From contig NC_079480.1 of assembly GCF_026230105.1 (NCBI RefSeq), positions 14,736,488 through 14,800,487 on the forward strand: DNA of 64,000 nt. The letters run 5' to 3'. Numbering within the stretch: the first letter of the stretch is position 1; each line of letters opens with the position of its first letter. This document shows, in pieces, positions 1 to 11,864 of the stretch. This DNA comes from Diorhabda sublineata (taxonomy: Eukaryota; Arthropoda; Insecta; Coleoptera; Chrysomelidae). Position numbers and translations under genes: made by a program. The notes beneath the pieces were generated by a model. That model did not search any database, was not told the origin of the DNA, and saw only the letters and a list, made by a program, of their open reading frames with translations.

Positions 1-550
1 AATTAAAGTATTGAATTTACTAATATTGTTTATTTTATACTAAATTATACTCTATTTGAAAATCCACCCTATGCCGATTGTTCCTTTATCCCTGTGGATG
101 GACGATGGTGATGAAAAATCTTCGGTTTATCACAACTATCACATCATAGAACATAGATTCGTTCCCAGTATTGATTCTTGAGCATTCTTGCTGTAATTTA
201 TATAGTAACCTACCCTTCAGTCGTCTCGTTTGTCAAATAATTCTCCATTAAGTGGATCAAATAATCTGGAATCCTGAATCTGTCTTCAAACGTCTCTAGG
301 ATGTCTGAAGGCGTTATGTATGTCTAGTGTTGTTAACATCACGATTAGTCGCACCGAGTGGTAATGTCCAGTGCTATGGAGGTATAGAACACCTTTTGGA
401 TTGCTTCGATTGTTGATCCACCCTTATTAAAGGCCGCCTCTTGTTTCCCATATGTTAGTCTTAATAAAGGTTCAAATAGTTTACATTTCGTTTTTAGTAA
501 TCTCAGAGGTTCATGTCGCCTTTACCTTTAGGAATGAGAAATAACCTTCC
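1..550 (-). mobile_element. Degraded non-LTR retrotransposon flank
   Basis: No open gene. From about 375 the sequence matches a diverged, interrupted copy of the satellite unit that follows, including the block reading 'ccttttggattgcttcgatt'. This suggests a decayed retrotransposon from which the array grew. The first ~370 bases carry no coding signal I can identify. Confidence 0.4.
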
Positions 551-3170
551 CTAGTCGCTGAAAGTAGCTGTTGTTAAGAACCTGTTGTTTAAATTGAGGA
601 AAATCTCTGGTCTCAGTTTGAGGATTAGTCGTAAATAGACCCCGTCTGGTTCTAGTGCCTTCATCGCGTTTAATGCCTCCATGAGTTCCTCCATAGTGAA
701 GATGGGATCAGTTGGAGTCTCATTATAGCTATTCACTTTCGTCCGGACCGGTCGTTCTCTTATAACTGATTCCCCAGGTTCCTGTCCGGTTCCAAGAAGG
801 TATCGAATACCTTTTGGATTGCTTCGATTGTTGATCGATCCTTATTAATGGCTGTTGTCAAAAACCTGTTGTTTAAATTGAGGAAAATCTCTGGTCTCAG
901 TTTGAGGATTAGTCGTAAATAGACCCCGTCTGGTTCTAGTGCCTTCATCGCGTTTAATGCCTCCATGAGTTCCTCCATAGTGAAGATGGGATCAGTTGGA
1001 GTCTCATTATAGCTATTCACTTTCGTCCGGACCGGTCGTTCTCTTATAACTGATTCCCCAGGTTCCTGTCCGGTTCCAAGAAGGTATCGAATACCTTTTG
1101 GATTGCTTCGATTGTTGATCGATCCTTATTAATGGCTGTTGTCAAAAACCTGTTGTTTAAATTGAGGAAAATCTCTGGTCTCAGTTTGAGAATTAGTCGT
1201 AGATAGACCCCGTCTGGTTCTAGTGCCTTCATCGCGTTTAATGCCTCCATGAGTTCCTCCATAGTGAAGATGGGATCAGTTGGAGTCTCATTATAGCTAT
1301 TCACTTTCGTCCGGACCGGTCGTTCTCTTATAACTGATTCCCCAGGTTCCTGTCCGGTTCCAAGAAGGTATCGAATACCTTTTGGATTGCTTCGATTGTT
1401 GATCGATCCTTATTAATGGCTGTTATCAAAAACCTGTTGTTTAAATTGAGGAAAATCTCTGGTCTCAGTTTGAGAATTAGTCGTAGATAGACCCCGTCTG
1501 GTTCTAGTGCCCTAATCGCGTTTAATGCCTCCATAAGTTCCTCGATAGTGAAGATGGGAGCAGTTGGAGTCTCATTATAGCTATTCACTTTCGTCCGGAC
1601 CGGTCGTTCTCTTATAACTGATTCCCCAGGTTCCTGTCCGGTTTCAAGAAGGTATTGAATACCTTTTGGATTGCTTCGATTGTTGATCGATCCTTATTAA
1701 TGGCTGTTGTCAAGAACCTGGTTGTTTAAATCGAGGAAAATCTCCGGCTCTACTTTGACCATTAGTCGTAGATCTCCATGAGTTTATCCAGAGTGAAGAT
1801 GGGAGCAGTTGGAGTCTCATTATAGCTATTCACGGTCGTCCGTACCCGTTGCTCTCTTATAACCGATACCCCAGGTTCCTGTCCGGTTCCAAGAAGGTAT
1901 CGAATACCTTTTGGATTGCTTAGATTGTTGATCGATACTTATTAATGGCTGTTATCACAAACCTGTTGTTTAAATTGAGGAAAATCTCTGGTCTCAGTTT
2001 GAGGATTAGTCGTAAATAGACCCCGTCTGGTTCTAGTGCCTTCATCGCGTTTAATGCCTCCATGAGTTCCTCCATAGTGAAGATGGGAGCAGTTGGAGTC
2101 TCAATATAGCTATTCACTTTCGTCCGGACCGGTCGTTCTCTTATAACTGATTCCCCAGGTTCCTGTCCGGTTTCAAGAAGGTATCGAATACCTTTTGGAT
2201 TGCTTAGATTGTTGATCTATCCTTATTAATGGCTGTTATCAAAAACCTGTTGTTTAAATTGAGGAAAATCTCTGGTCTCAGTTTGAGGATTAGTCGTAAA
2301 TAGACCCCGTCTGGTTCTAGTGCCTTCATCGCGTTTAATGCCTCCATAAGTTCCTCGATAGTGAAGATGGGAGCAGTTGGAGTCTCAATATAGCTATTCA
2401 CGTTCGTCCGTACCCGTTGCTCTCTTATAACCGATACCCCAGGTTCCTGTCCGGTTCCAAGAAGGTATCGAATACCTTTTGGATTGCTTAGATTGTTGAT
2501 CGATACTTATTAATGGCTGTTATCAAAAACCTGTTGTTTAAATTGAGGAAAATCTCTGGTCTCAGTTTGAGGACTAGTCGTAGATAGACCCCGTCTGGTT
2601 CTAGTGCCTTCATCGCGTTTAATGCCTCCATGAGTTCCTCCATAGTGAAGATGGGAGCAGTTGGAGTCTCAATATAGCTATTCACTTTCGTCCGGACCGG
2701 TCGTTCTCTTATAACTGATTCCCCAGGTTCCTGTCCAGTTCCAAGAAGGTATCCAATACCTTTTGGATTGCTTCGATTGTTGTTCGATCCTTATTAATGG
2801 CTGTTGTCAAGAACCTGGTTGTTTAAATCGAGGAAAATCTCCGGCTCTACTTTGACCATTAGTCGTAGATCTCCATGAGTTTCTCCAGAGTGAAGATGGG
2901 AGCAGTTGGAGTCTCATTATAGCTATTCACGTTCGTCCGTACCCGTTGCTCTCTTATAACCGATACCCCAGGTTCCTGTCCGGTTCCAAGAAGGTATCGA
3001 ATACCTTTTGGATTGCTTCGATTGTTGATCGATCCTTATTAATGGCTGTTGTAAAGAACTTCTTGTTTAAATCGAGGAAAATCTCCGGCTCTACTTTGAC
3101 CATTAGTCGTAGATATCCGTGAGTTTCTGCAGAGTGAAGATAGGAGTCTCAGAATAGCTAATCACGTTAG
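551..3170 (-). repeat. 284/245-bp satellite built from a reverse-transcriptase fragment
   Basis: The anchor 'cggttccaag' and its variants recur at 787, 1071, 1355, 1639, 1884, 2168, 2452, 2736/2737 and 2981. That gives three 284-bp units then one 245-bp unit, twice, so the larger period is 1,097 bp. The minus strand of the long units reads through the start of a non-LTR reverse transcriptase: FTMEELMEALNAMKALEPDG is the usual 'eEl..al..lk..kapGPDGi' block, followed by LRLILKLRPEIF. Each fragment is only 61-86 residues, without the YxDD region, so none is functional. Short units share a private block ('ccggctctactttgaccatt') and lack part of the RT-coding segment. The last unit, 2981 to ~3170, is short-type and diverged. 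Confidence 0.9.
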
Positions 3171-3540
3171 TACATATCGGGAAAAGTACGTCATCGTTTC
3201 GACCTGTCGTTCAGGTATCTTTGAGATCTGATGAGGATCGATTCCCCAGTTTGCTAATCAGGGGTGATAAGCTCCTTCCAACTTGCGTTTTGGTGGTATA
3301 GAGCAGTTCTGTGATCGGCTTTCGTCTACCAGACATAATCTATGCAGCTCAGCTGTTTAGTTTGTCCACCAGTACTGCGATCGTATTTTATTCGTCTGTC
3401 GGATTTTTGGCATTTTGTTGTTGCACAGCCGATCTGTTAGTCTGGACCTTCAGGGAGCAGGGATTTTAGTTCTTCCTTCGTCGTATTATTGTTAAGTAGG
3501 CGGCTATTCGATTTAGCGACGTATTGACCGTGTAAACTGT
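3171..3540 (-). mobile_element. Retrotransposon remnant upstream of the RT domain
   Basis: The minus strand has short readable stretches such as YWWTN, then TAELHRLCL and a basic tail. This resembles the linker between endonuclease and reverse transcriptase in R1/Jockey-type LINEs (YWWnxeiaelRrxc). It contains stops and frameshifts. Its order relative to the satellite fits a single minus-strand LINE remnant. Confidence 0.45.
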
Positions 3541-3788
3541 AAATTTTTATACTTTATATGTTACATAACCTAACTTAACCTAACCTGATTCACAATAGTT
3601 TGCACACGTTGGAACTAAACTAAACTGTTGAAAATAAACATCTTAGACTTTATAATTTAATGTGAATACTTAAAATCGTATTTTTTGGGAAGACAATTAT
3701 TGAAATTTCATAATCTCGTTGCTCCACGTGGTAAACAATTGATTTTTTTTAAATAGAAAACCAAATTCTTATTATCGATTATTAAGTT

Positions 3789-3926
3789 GATAACCTATGA
3801 TAATCCTTATCAAGTGTCCGTCTTGAAAGAAGAAAAAATACATCTCAATAATAATTTATTAAAAACAAATTGCTTATCGTTAATTAATTGGTAATTTAAC
3901 GTTTAATTAGACGCGATAGACACGTG
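3789..3926 (+). promoter_or_regulatory. GATA-site cluster and CACGTG E-box upstream of SLC46-like gene 1
   Basis: GATAAC 3789-3794, GATAAT 3799-3804, CTTATC 3806-3811 and CTTATC 3873-3878 lie 100-190 bp before the start codon, with a CACGTG at 3921-3926. Insect midgut transporters are often driven by GATA factors. Regulatory function here is inferred from motif clustering only. Confidence 0.35.
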
Positions 3927-3978
3927 AGATATATCAGGTGAATTTTGCAGGTATTACAACTTAAAACTGAAGGAGAAG

Positions 3979-6900
3979 ATGGCGTTGTTCAAGAAAATAA
4001 CAGTAGAGATACCGTTATTTTTTTGTTTTGTTAATTTTTTACTTACGAGTAAGTATTCGCTTCCAATTTAAATTCATCAAAATCTATAGTTAATTTAATT
4101 GATTTTTAATCTAACTTAACTAAAAATGTTTGGAATTAACTAATTTCACTTTGTCTTAAGCATTAATTACACTAATAGCGAAGTTTCTCGAGGTTAATCG
4201 AACCGCCTCCTACTATTTACGATGATTATTGACTAGACTATTCGGCACAAATCGGTTTGCTTCTCTTAAATGTGTACCTTGTTCAAAGATTTGTGGTTAA
4301 ATTTGCGAAACCTTGAATCACGCCCCGTGGGAACGCACCATAACGATATCTGATACAATTGCGTCAAGATGCGTCCTTACTCGTAGCGTAACCGTGAACC
4401 GAATACCGCGGTGGTTCGAAGGGGTGAGAACCCTCAACAAGTGCGAAAAATTCCGAGGAATAAACATTATTTACCAATACAATGGTCGATAAGTTTTTCG
4501 TTTTTTCATATAGTGTATAGAATGCGTTCGCTAAAATTTTTATGTACGCATCAGTGACAAGTCTCAACAAGCTTTACGCAATCGTCAAAATGCTCAAAAC
4601 AGCCATTTTTTTAAATGCGCGAACAGCAAATAATCTGTGGGGGCCAAATCTGGCGAATAGGGTGCATGAGGTAGCTCTTCAAACTTTAATTCATTTTGGC
4701 CATTGCAATAACGGATGTGTGAGCTGGTGGATTGTTTTGATGAAACGACATTTTCTTCTTAGCTAAAGGCGGTCGTTTTTACTTGATTCCTTCGCTAAAA
4801 CGTTGTAATAAGTTCGGATGATACTCAACGTTGATAGTTTTTTCTTTTTCAAGATAGACAATAAAAATTATCCCAAAAAAACCGACGCCATAACCTTGCC
4901 TGCAGATGGAACAGTTTTTGCTTTATTTGGAGCGACTTCTCACATTCCAGTCCATTATTTTTATTATTCTTTGTAAGGGAATCACATTTCATCTATGGTT
5001 ATGATACTGCGAAAAAATTTGGCTTTATTTCTGTGCTAAATACTCGAGGGAAACATTTTCACGACGTTGTTTTTGTTCCATTGTGAGCAAACGCGGCGCT
5101 CATCTCGCGAAAGCTTTCTCATTACCAAATTTACAGTTCAGCACTTTATGACATGTCTGCTAGATCGCGCATTTTTAGTCGACGATCATCCATCAGCTTC
5201 AACATTTCTGGAATCGTCACCTTATTTGGTCGACCACTCCGCTGCTAGTCTTCCCAAGATGTACAGTCTCGTCTAAACTTCCCTACCAATATTTTACTGT
5301 TGACAACGAAGGAGAATTCTCACCCAGGGTAGAATCTAGTTCAGCTTTTATTTTGGTTAGTCCATGTTTACAAATTCATTGAAAACGTTCAATTAAGATG
5401 GCTGCCAAACAAATATTAAACAACGTGGCGTCTTCAAACTCGAAACATATGCTGTATAGTATTTTTCAAACAACTACGGCCATCTCTATGTCAAGCTAGA
5501 TATTTCTGGATTCACTCACGTAGATCTCGAACGACCATTCAGTCAAAAAGAAAAAATCAAAAACAAAATGGAAGTTATTCACGGTATATTGTATTTTTAA
5601 CAATTCAAAATTGTGATTGGTCCAGAAAACATTAATTTACTGTGAGAAACTGTCTTGCTACGAAACGACTGAAAAAGATAAAAGATTTGGTGATAGAGTC
5701 TTGTTAGAACTTGTTTTCTATTAAGGAGAATCACGTAGAAATGATTACTGATGTTATTTAAGAAACGGCAACATGGTATTATGTTTGTCGTATTTCAATT
5801 AGGAATTGAACTGAATAGAATTACTTTGGGCGCGTATTATAGTCCAAAAGAGGTGTCCCCTGAATATAAATCCAAGTGGGCGTCATAGAGGTTTCACTTC
5901 AGCCGCCATCTTGAAAAACATGTTTTATTAAATATCTCGCGAACCGCGCATCGTACAACAAAAATTGTTGAGAGGAACTTTTTTTTGTATAACGCATAGG
6001 TTTTTAATTATAGCGCTCCAAACTTTTCGTCTAAAACAATATCGTCACGTTCGTTGTTGAAATCTCATTTACAGCATAATAGCTCCTAAACTATAAATGC
6101 TACGGGAAAAAGTTTACAATGAAATTTATAGAAAATTTTATACTTTACAATTCAGTTACCACTATTTTTTATTTGTCATTGACTATTAACTAAATATTTA
6201 GCAAAAACCATATTGAAAAAAGTTTAGAGCCCTATAATTAAAAACCTATGCGTTATACAAAAAAAAGTTTCAAATAAAAAAGACAGCAAATATTATTGTC
6301 TACAATAACGATCTCTACAATTTTTTTCGTACGAAGCGCGGTTGGCGAGATATTTAATAAAACATGTTTTATACAAGATGGCGGCTTACGCAGTCACCCT
6401 CCCATGACCCCCACTTGGATTTACATTTAGGGGACACAAAAAAATACGTTTTTTACATAAAAGCCGGCTCTTGACCTATTAAGACTAAGATGGTAAGAAT
6501 AAAAAATTAATACAAATATGCAAAACATTAAAGAATTAGTTGTTGAATAGAATTGTCGTAGTATGTAAATTTCAGGTTCAGTTTTGACGAATCTCATTGT
6601 ATATAGAACATGTTACATTTTATTGGAATTTAATAGAACGCGATGTGCAGAACTCGGTAACCACGTTAACCAGGATACCGAACATTTAGAAAAATTGGTC
6701 GAACCTACAGCCGATATAATAATAATGATAAAATCTTTAGTAGAATCATTATTTCCGATTTTCGTTTGTATGTTTGCTGGTCCGTGGTCGGATAAACACG
6801 GAAGAAAACCCATATTACTGATGACTTTAATTGGTGAGACGATTTAACTAATATTTACTGTTTTTTGATGATTTTTTCACGTACAGGTATGACGTGTGGT

Positions 6901-9900
6901 TCTATATTGATGATCGTATTCAGTTTTTTTGAATATCTATCACCTTGGTACGTTTTATTTACTTCAGTACCGTCTATGTTGACTGGAAGTTCTACAACTT
7001 ATTTCGCTGTAACTTTGTCATATCTCTCGGATATATCTACCGACGAAACGAGAGCCATGAGGTAAAAAATTAAAATATAATCATATAAGTACGATTAATT
7101 CTAATGTAGTCAATGACCTGTATCTGCCATTTTATTGTGAACATTTTTCGTTTTCAGAATGGTGTCCTACGAAGTAGCCCTTGCTTGTGGGGTGCTTATA
7201 GGGAGTGTTTCGAGTTCTTATATATTCTATGCGTCAAATTATCAAACTATTTTTGGTATAGGAAGCTGTTGTATGATAATTAGTTGTTTATACGTTTTTT
7301 TCTTTATACCTGAATCATTAGAAAGTAAGAAATTGAATTCTCAAGATTCTACAACAGAAGTAAGTATTGCCAACTTCCATTTTAATAACAATAAACATAT
7401 TTCAAAGTATAATATAGATGCTAGATGCTAAATATGTCTGCTAGCTCATCAAATACCATTTTGTGGATCCTCTAGAGTCGTCACCTATTTTTGGTCGACT
7501 ACTACTTTGGTCTTCGGTCTCGTCTAAACTTACCTACCTAATATTTTACTGTTGGTAACGAAGAAGCAGTCTCACCTTAAGTAGAATCTAGTGTAGGTTC
7601 ACTATTGGTTGGGCTAAAGTTTAAAGAAAATAAAAGTATTTTCCATGTTTACAAATTCACTGAAAACTTTCAATATTGATGGCTGTCAAACTAATAAAAC
7701 GTGGCGTCTTCAAACTTGAAACGTTTTTCAAGCAACAACCACCATCTCTAGGTCAGGCCAGTTACCTCGTAACAATATAATCACGTTCAAGGATTGCATG
7801 AACACGAGTGGTGAAATAGAAAACTGTAATTTTATGGAGAAAATGATGACCAATTATAATATTGGATACGTACATTGGATAGGCGATGATGAATACCTGA
7901 AAGTAGGGGCTGTTTTTGTACTTTTGACAGACTTGAATAATTAAAGAGAAATTAGGAACCATGTGAAACATTATGTTGATATTTAGTATATCAAATGTTA
8001 AATCTATTAGGTAATTTTTGATTTTTGACTCTTAGATGTTTGTCTTTTTATAAAAATTTTATTTTCTTCGTAATAATTCTCTTTTCATAAAAACTGTTAT
8101 TTTCTTCTTCTTTAGAGAGTTTCTTCTCTTTTCCTGAAAGATTTTTTCAAAAATCTTTCCTTTTCCTTTCCTCAAATATTCTTATTTCCAAAATGTTAGT
8201 TTATTTTTTCGAATATTCTTCTTTCAAAAATTTTTGCTACATTTAATCTCGATTACTCTACTTGTTAATACTAATTATAAAATTTATTTACTGTTCTTCT
8301 TTATACATCAGATATTCTTCTTTTCATTAGAAAGCTGATTCTTCTTCCTCAAAGATTTTTCCAAGAAACTTTTCTATTTTCTAGGATATTGTTCTCGTTT
8401 AAGAAAATTTCTTCTTTTTCCCAAATATTTTACTTTTTATATAATTCATCTTTTCTATCATCGAACATTCTTTTTATAATACTTTATGAACTGTTCTTCT
8501 TTTCTCGAATCTTCTTCGATTCTTCCTTTCAACTCCTTCTTTTCTTAAGAACGCTTCTTGATTTCTTCTCAAACATTATTTTAAGAAACTTTTCTTCTTT
8601 TTTATCATCTAATATTCTATGAAGAAAGAGACATTCCTTTTGTTCTTCTTTTTCAATTTTCTTAACATACTTCTTCCCATAGAACTCAATGTGCTGTTTC
8701 CTCGAATTTTCTTCTTTTCGTCAGAAAGTTTCTTCTTTTCTCTCAAATGTCTTTCAAAAAGCTTTTTCTCTTCCTTTCTGAAATATTCGTCTTTTTACAG
8801 AAAATTTGTTTTTTTTTCTTCTTTAATGATCTTTTTATCTACTTTTTTACATATTCTCCTTTTTTTCTGGAAAATTACAAGTATTTCTACTATTTTCTAA
8901 AGCACTATTCCTCCAAACAACTTTTCTTCTTCGTTTCTTGAATATTCTTCTTTTTTCTCAAAGATTATTATTATTATTATTCTATTTCCGAGTATTTTGT
9001 TAAAGATTCTTCTTTCTATACATTTCTCTTCTTTTTTTGAAATATTCTCGTTTTCAAAACTGTTCTTTTTTTCTTATATATTCTTCTTTTACCAGAACTT
9101 TTTTCTTTTACCCAAATATTTCAATTTTCATAAACTTTTCTTCTTTTTTATCATCGAACAGTCTTCTCTTCATAATGCTTGATGGACTGTTCTTCTTTTC
9201 TCGAATATTCTTCGATTCTTCTTTTTAACTCCTTCCTTTCTTCATAAAGTTTCTTCTTTTTTCTCGAATGTCTTTCAAAATGATTTTTTTCTTTCTTCTA
9301 AATAACCTATTTCTCCAAACAACTTTTCTTCATCGATTCTCGAATATTCTTCTTATTTCTCAAAGATTATCAGAATTAACTATTCTTCTTCTATTTCCGA
9401 GTATTTTGTTAAAGATTTTTCTTTTTTTGAAATATTCTCGTTTCTAAAACTGTTCTTCTTTTCTTACATATTCTTCTTTTTCCATAATTTTTTTCTTTTC
9501 CCCGAATATTGCACTTTTTATAAACTTTCCTTCTTTTTTATCATCGAACATTCTTCTTTTTATAATACTTGCTGGACTGTTCTTCTTTATAGACTTAATT
9601 GAATTGATTTACTATAAAATTTGGAAAATCGCTATTTACTCGGCACCTAACCACCGTATTACGCAATGAACTGTATCGAGTTAAAATTTTATTTATTACA
9701 GGTAGAAAGTCGAAGGGTGCGATTAGTTTACATCGCGGATGTAATTCGAACGGCGTTTAAGAAACGAGAAAACTATGAAAGGGCGTTAATTATATTGAGT
9801 ATCGCTTCAATAATAATAATAACTTTCGCTACTGGAGGAGATTATTCTATTCAGTTTATATTCCTGAGAGGGAAACTTAATTGGAATTTAAGAAAATACA

Positions 9901-11864
9901 CTTTATTCAGTAGCGCTTATCACGCTTGTTGGGTAATAGGTACGATGTGTGGGACGTTCATTTTGCAAAAAAAATTGAAGATCAGAGAATTCGTTTTGGC
10001 TCTGGTAGGATTATCGTCCCTTCTGAGTTGCGTAATCCTGCAATTATTCGCCACAAGTGATATTTTTATTTATATAGGTAAGTTAGAGGTAATTACGTTT
10101 GGCAACATCGCAGTACGTTTATTAATAATCTCATTACTATTTTACATTTTTGTTGAAAAACCATGTTTGGTTATCTACTAACGGTTCTATTTGGTTTTTC
10201 CTTGATATTCCTGACAGTTTGTGATAATTAGGGGCATTAGGCAACACTGCAATCTCTATATGACCCACATTATTTTATATTGTTCAATTATTGCGATTAT
10301 TCACATAGTTTCTAGAATATTGAAAATATTACGTTTGGCAATACTGCAATTTTGATATTTTGATACTTTGAGCGTTCAAAAATTTTTCCAAATGTTCACT
10401 TTTATACTGTTTTCCAAGTTTTATTGAGATCTTTCCTAAAATATTGGGAAAATTTTATTCGTTTGGCAACACTGCAATCTCTATATTAGGGATTCTACTG
10501 TTATGATTTTGTCATATTGTTTTTAAAGTTCGTTTATTCAAGTATTCGGGAAAATAACTAGGTTTGGCAACACTGCAATCTCTATATAGTTTTATATGAA
10601 GAATTTTTACATATTGCATAAAAATCTTAGAGAAATTAATACTATTGGCAACACTGCAATCTCTTTATGCCTCTATGTTGGTAATTACTCTATTCATCCA
10701 GATTCCTCAATTTTTTTTCTAGCAGTTCCATTATTCACATTTTCCAAAAAGTCGGGAAAATAACTACGTTTAGCAACATTGTAACCTCTATAAGATTATA
10801 TATAGAAAATTTTCCCATTTTCCTCAATTTTTTCATATCGTTTTCAAAGTGTATAAAAATAAAAATCGTTACATTTGGCAACATTGCAGTGTTTCAACGG
10901 TTCTAAATTAAGAATTTTTCGGTCTTCCCCTAATTCTTTTTCATGGGTTTTTCGACTTTTGTTGTTCAGAATATTCCCAAAATCTTAGTAACCGTATTAC
11001 ATTTGACAACTCTGCACTCTCTATAAGTTTATAATTAAAATTTCTCCCCAATTCTTTTAAGTTGTTTTTTAATGAACTATTTTTCGAAATCTTTACGGAA
11101 TTACTACAATTTGGCAACACTGAAATTTCTACAGGATTCTATAATAGATATTCAAATAATTCCCCAGGCACTTTTACATTATTAATCCAGTTTGTTTATT
11201 TGTCTATTCTCCTACTTCTAGAAAAAAACTTGGCAGAAAATAAGATAATTCAAAATAAAATATTTTAATTGGAGGTTATAAAGTGTGAAACTACAAAATA
11301 TTTGTTATTTAGGCGGCGTTACAAAATGTTTGGGTGGAATGGTGGCCCCCATGCTGCGATCTCAAGTATCCCGATTAGTTTCAGTCGACGAAGCAGGCAA
11401 AATATTTTCCATAACAGTCGCAGGTGGAGCACTTATATCATTAGGAGCATCACCTTTATATACAGCAATTTATAATGCTACAATTAACATTGATGCCGCC
11501 CTGTTTAATATTCTCACTATAGTACTTATAGGAGCAGCAATTGTTTTAGTACTGTAAGTGCGAACTTACCTAGTTCATCTATTTTTTTAAACATTTTTTT
11601 AACAACACTGTGTATATTAAGTGACGATTTCATTTGAAGTCAGTCAATTGAATATTCAAATAAAAAACATTTACACTTATTTTAGTAATAAATACTGATT
11701 ATTTCAATAATTGGATTTATTTATAGAGGATGCTCAAATTAAAAAAAAAATTATATTTCAGGATTGCAATAATATTGGAAAATATATCTAATTCCAGTAC
11801 CCAGCAAAACGAAACACACACTATTATTGAAAATGAAACAGATAGTGAAAATTCAACACAGTGA
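3979..11864 (+). CDS. SLC46-type MFS transporter (proton-coupled folate transporter-like), copy 1
   Basis: Seven coding exons: 3979-4048, 6576-6833, 6887-7061, 7158-7359, 9702-10077, 11313-11553, 11762-11864. They join in frame to 474 residues, a normal length for the family. The start is ATG 3979, opening MALFKKITVEIPLFF (the first membrane segment). The SLC46 signature NLIVYRTC follows at residues ~29-36, a Cys-bearing N-glycosylatable loop comes next, and the MFS motif A GPWSDKHGRKP sits at ~92-102. Exon 3 gives SVPSMLTG and SYLSDISTDETRAMR, characteristic of insect SLC46 proteins. Exon 5 carries FLRGKLNWN and the second membrane bundle. The short C-tail is polar and Asn/Glu-rich. Family members move small organic solutes (folates and others) by proton coupling; the insect substrate cannot be read from sequence. 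It is convergent with a paralogue at 13529-19931. Introns carry mariner, MITE and tandem arrays. Confidence 0.9.
4450..5420 (-). pseudogene. Mariner transposase pseudogene in SLC46-1 intron 1
   Basis: Read on minus, the segment gives successive mariner landmarks with stops and shifts between them: ELDSTLGENSPSLSTVKYW near the N-terminus, then TIDEM (first catalytic Asp region), AGKVMAS, LAKKK, FHQNNPPAHTSVIAMAK and PHAPYSPDLAPTDYLLF. The second catalytic Asp, normally in HQDNaPaH, is replaced by Asn. The last D of the DD34D triad (YSPDLAP) remains. It is inactive. It lies in the large first intron, antisense to the transporter. Confidence 0.85.
5853..6437. mobile_element. Foldback MITE with long terminal inverted repeats
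   Basis: The left end (gtgtcccctgaatataaatc, then caagtggg) is mirrored at the right end (cccacttg, then gatttacatttaggggacac). Pairing continues inward through 'gccgccatcttg', 'aacatgttttattaaatatc' and 'cctatgcgttatac', leaving a ~200-bp loop. It has no coding capacity, which is typical of a non-autonomous DNA element. It lies in intron 1 of SLC46-1. Confidence 0.8.
7476..7757 (-). pseudogene. Second mariner fragment (N-terminal part) in SLC46-1 intron 4
   Basis: It aligns throughout with 5205-5500, for example 'gtctcgtctaaactt', 'aatattttactgtt', 'tagaatctagt' and 'gtggcgtcttcaaact'. It carries only the 5' quarter of the transposase plus leader, so two related mariner copies landed in one gene. 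Confidence 0.75.
8030..9595 (+). repeat. Degenerate TTCTT-rich polypyrimidine array in SLC46-1 intron 4
   Basis: About 1.5 kb is strongly T/C-biased on the plus strand and built from ttctt words. Longer diverged units recur: a block running from '..ctcgttt' through 'tatcatcgaaca' to 'ggactgttcttctttt' appears near 8390, 9040 and 9430. Predicted Phe/Ser-rich ORFs here are by-products of the composition. Confidence 0.75.
10095..11130 (+). repeat. Array of ~80-140-bp units with a TTTGGCAACACTGCAATCTC core in SLC46-1 intron 5
   Basis: The core or a close variant occurs ten times, with its GGCAAC (or equivalent) near 10101, 10240, 10336, 10464, 10565, 10646, 10772, 10876, 11003 and 11112. The spacers are much more diverged than the core and are often introduced by 'aat(a/t)ttgggaaaat'. 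The best copies share 'ggcaacactgcaatctctat'. Confidence 0.8.

Noticed and set aside
3565..3590. Telomere-like cctaacttaacctaacc
   Set aside because: Only two or three imperfect units. Such 'aacctaacc' words are common in insect non-coding DNA and there is no array.
7466..7481. 16-base match to a common cloning polylinker (BamHI-XbaI-SalI part: ggatcctctagagtcg)
   Set aside because: The paralogous mariner copy at ~5205 has a related 'tctggaatcgtcacc' in the same place. The match stops before the SalI site is complete, and no vector sequence follows. Chance similarity is likelier than contamination.
8389..9228. Several Phe/Ser-rich plus-strand ORFs
   Set aside because: A TTCTT-rich tract yields long stop-poor frames in any phase; there is no domain, start context or splice support.
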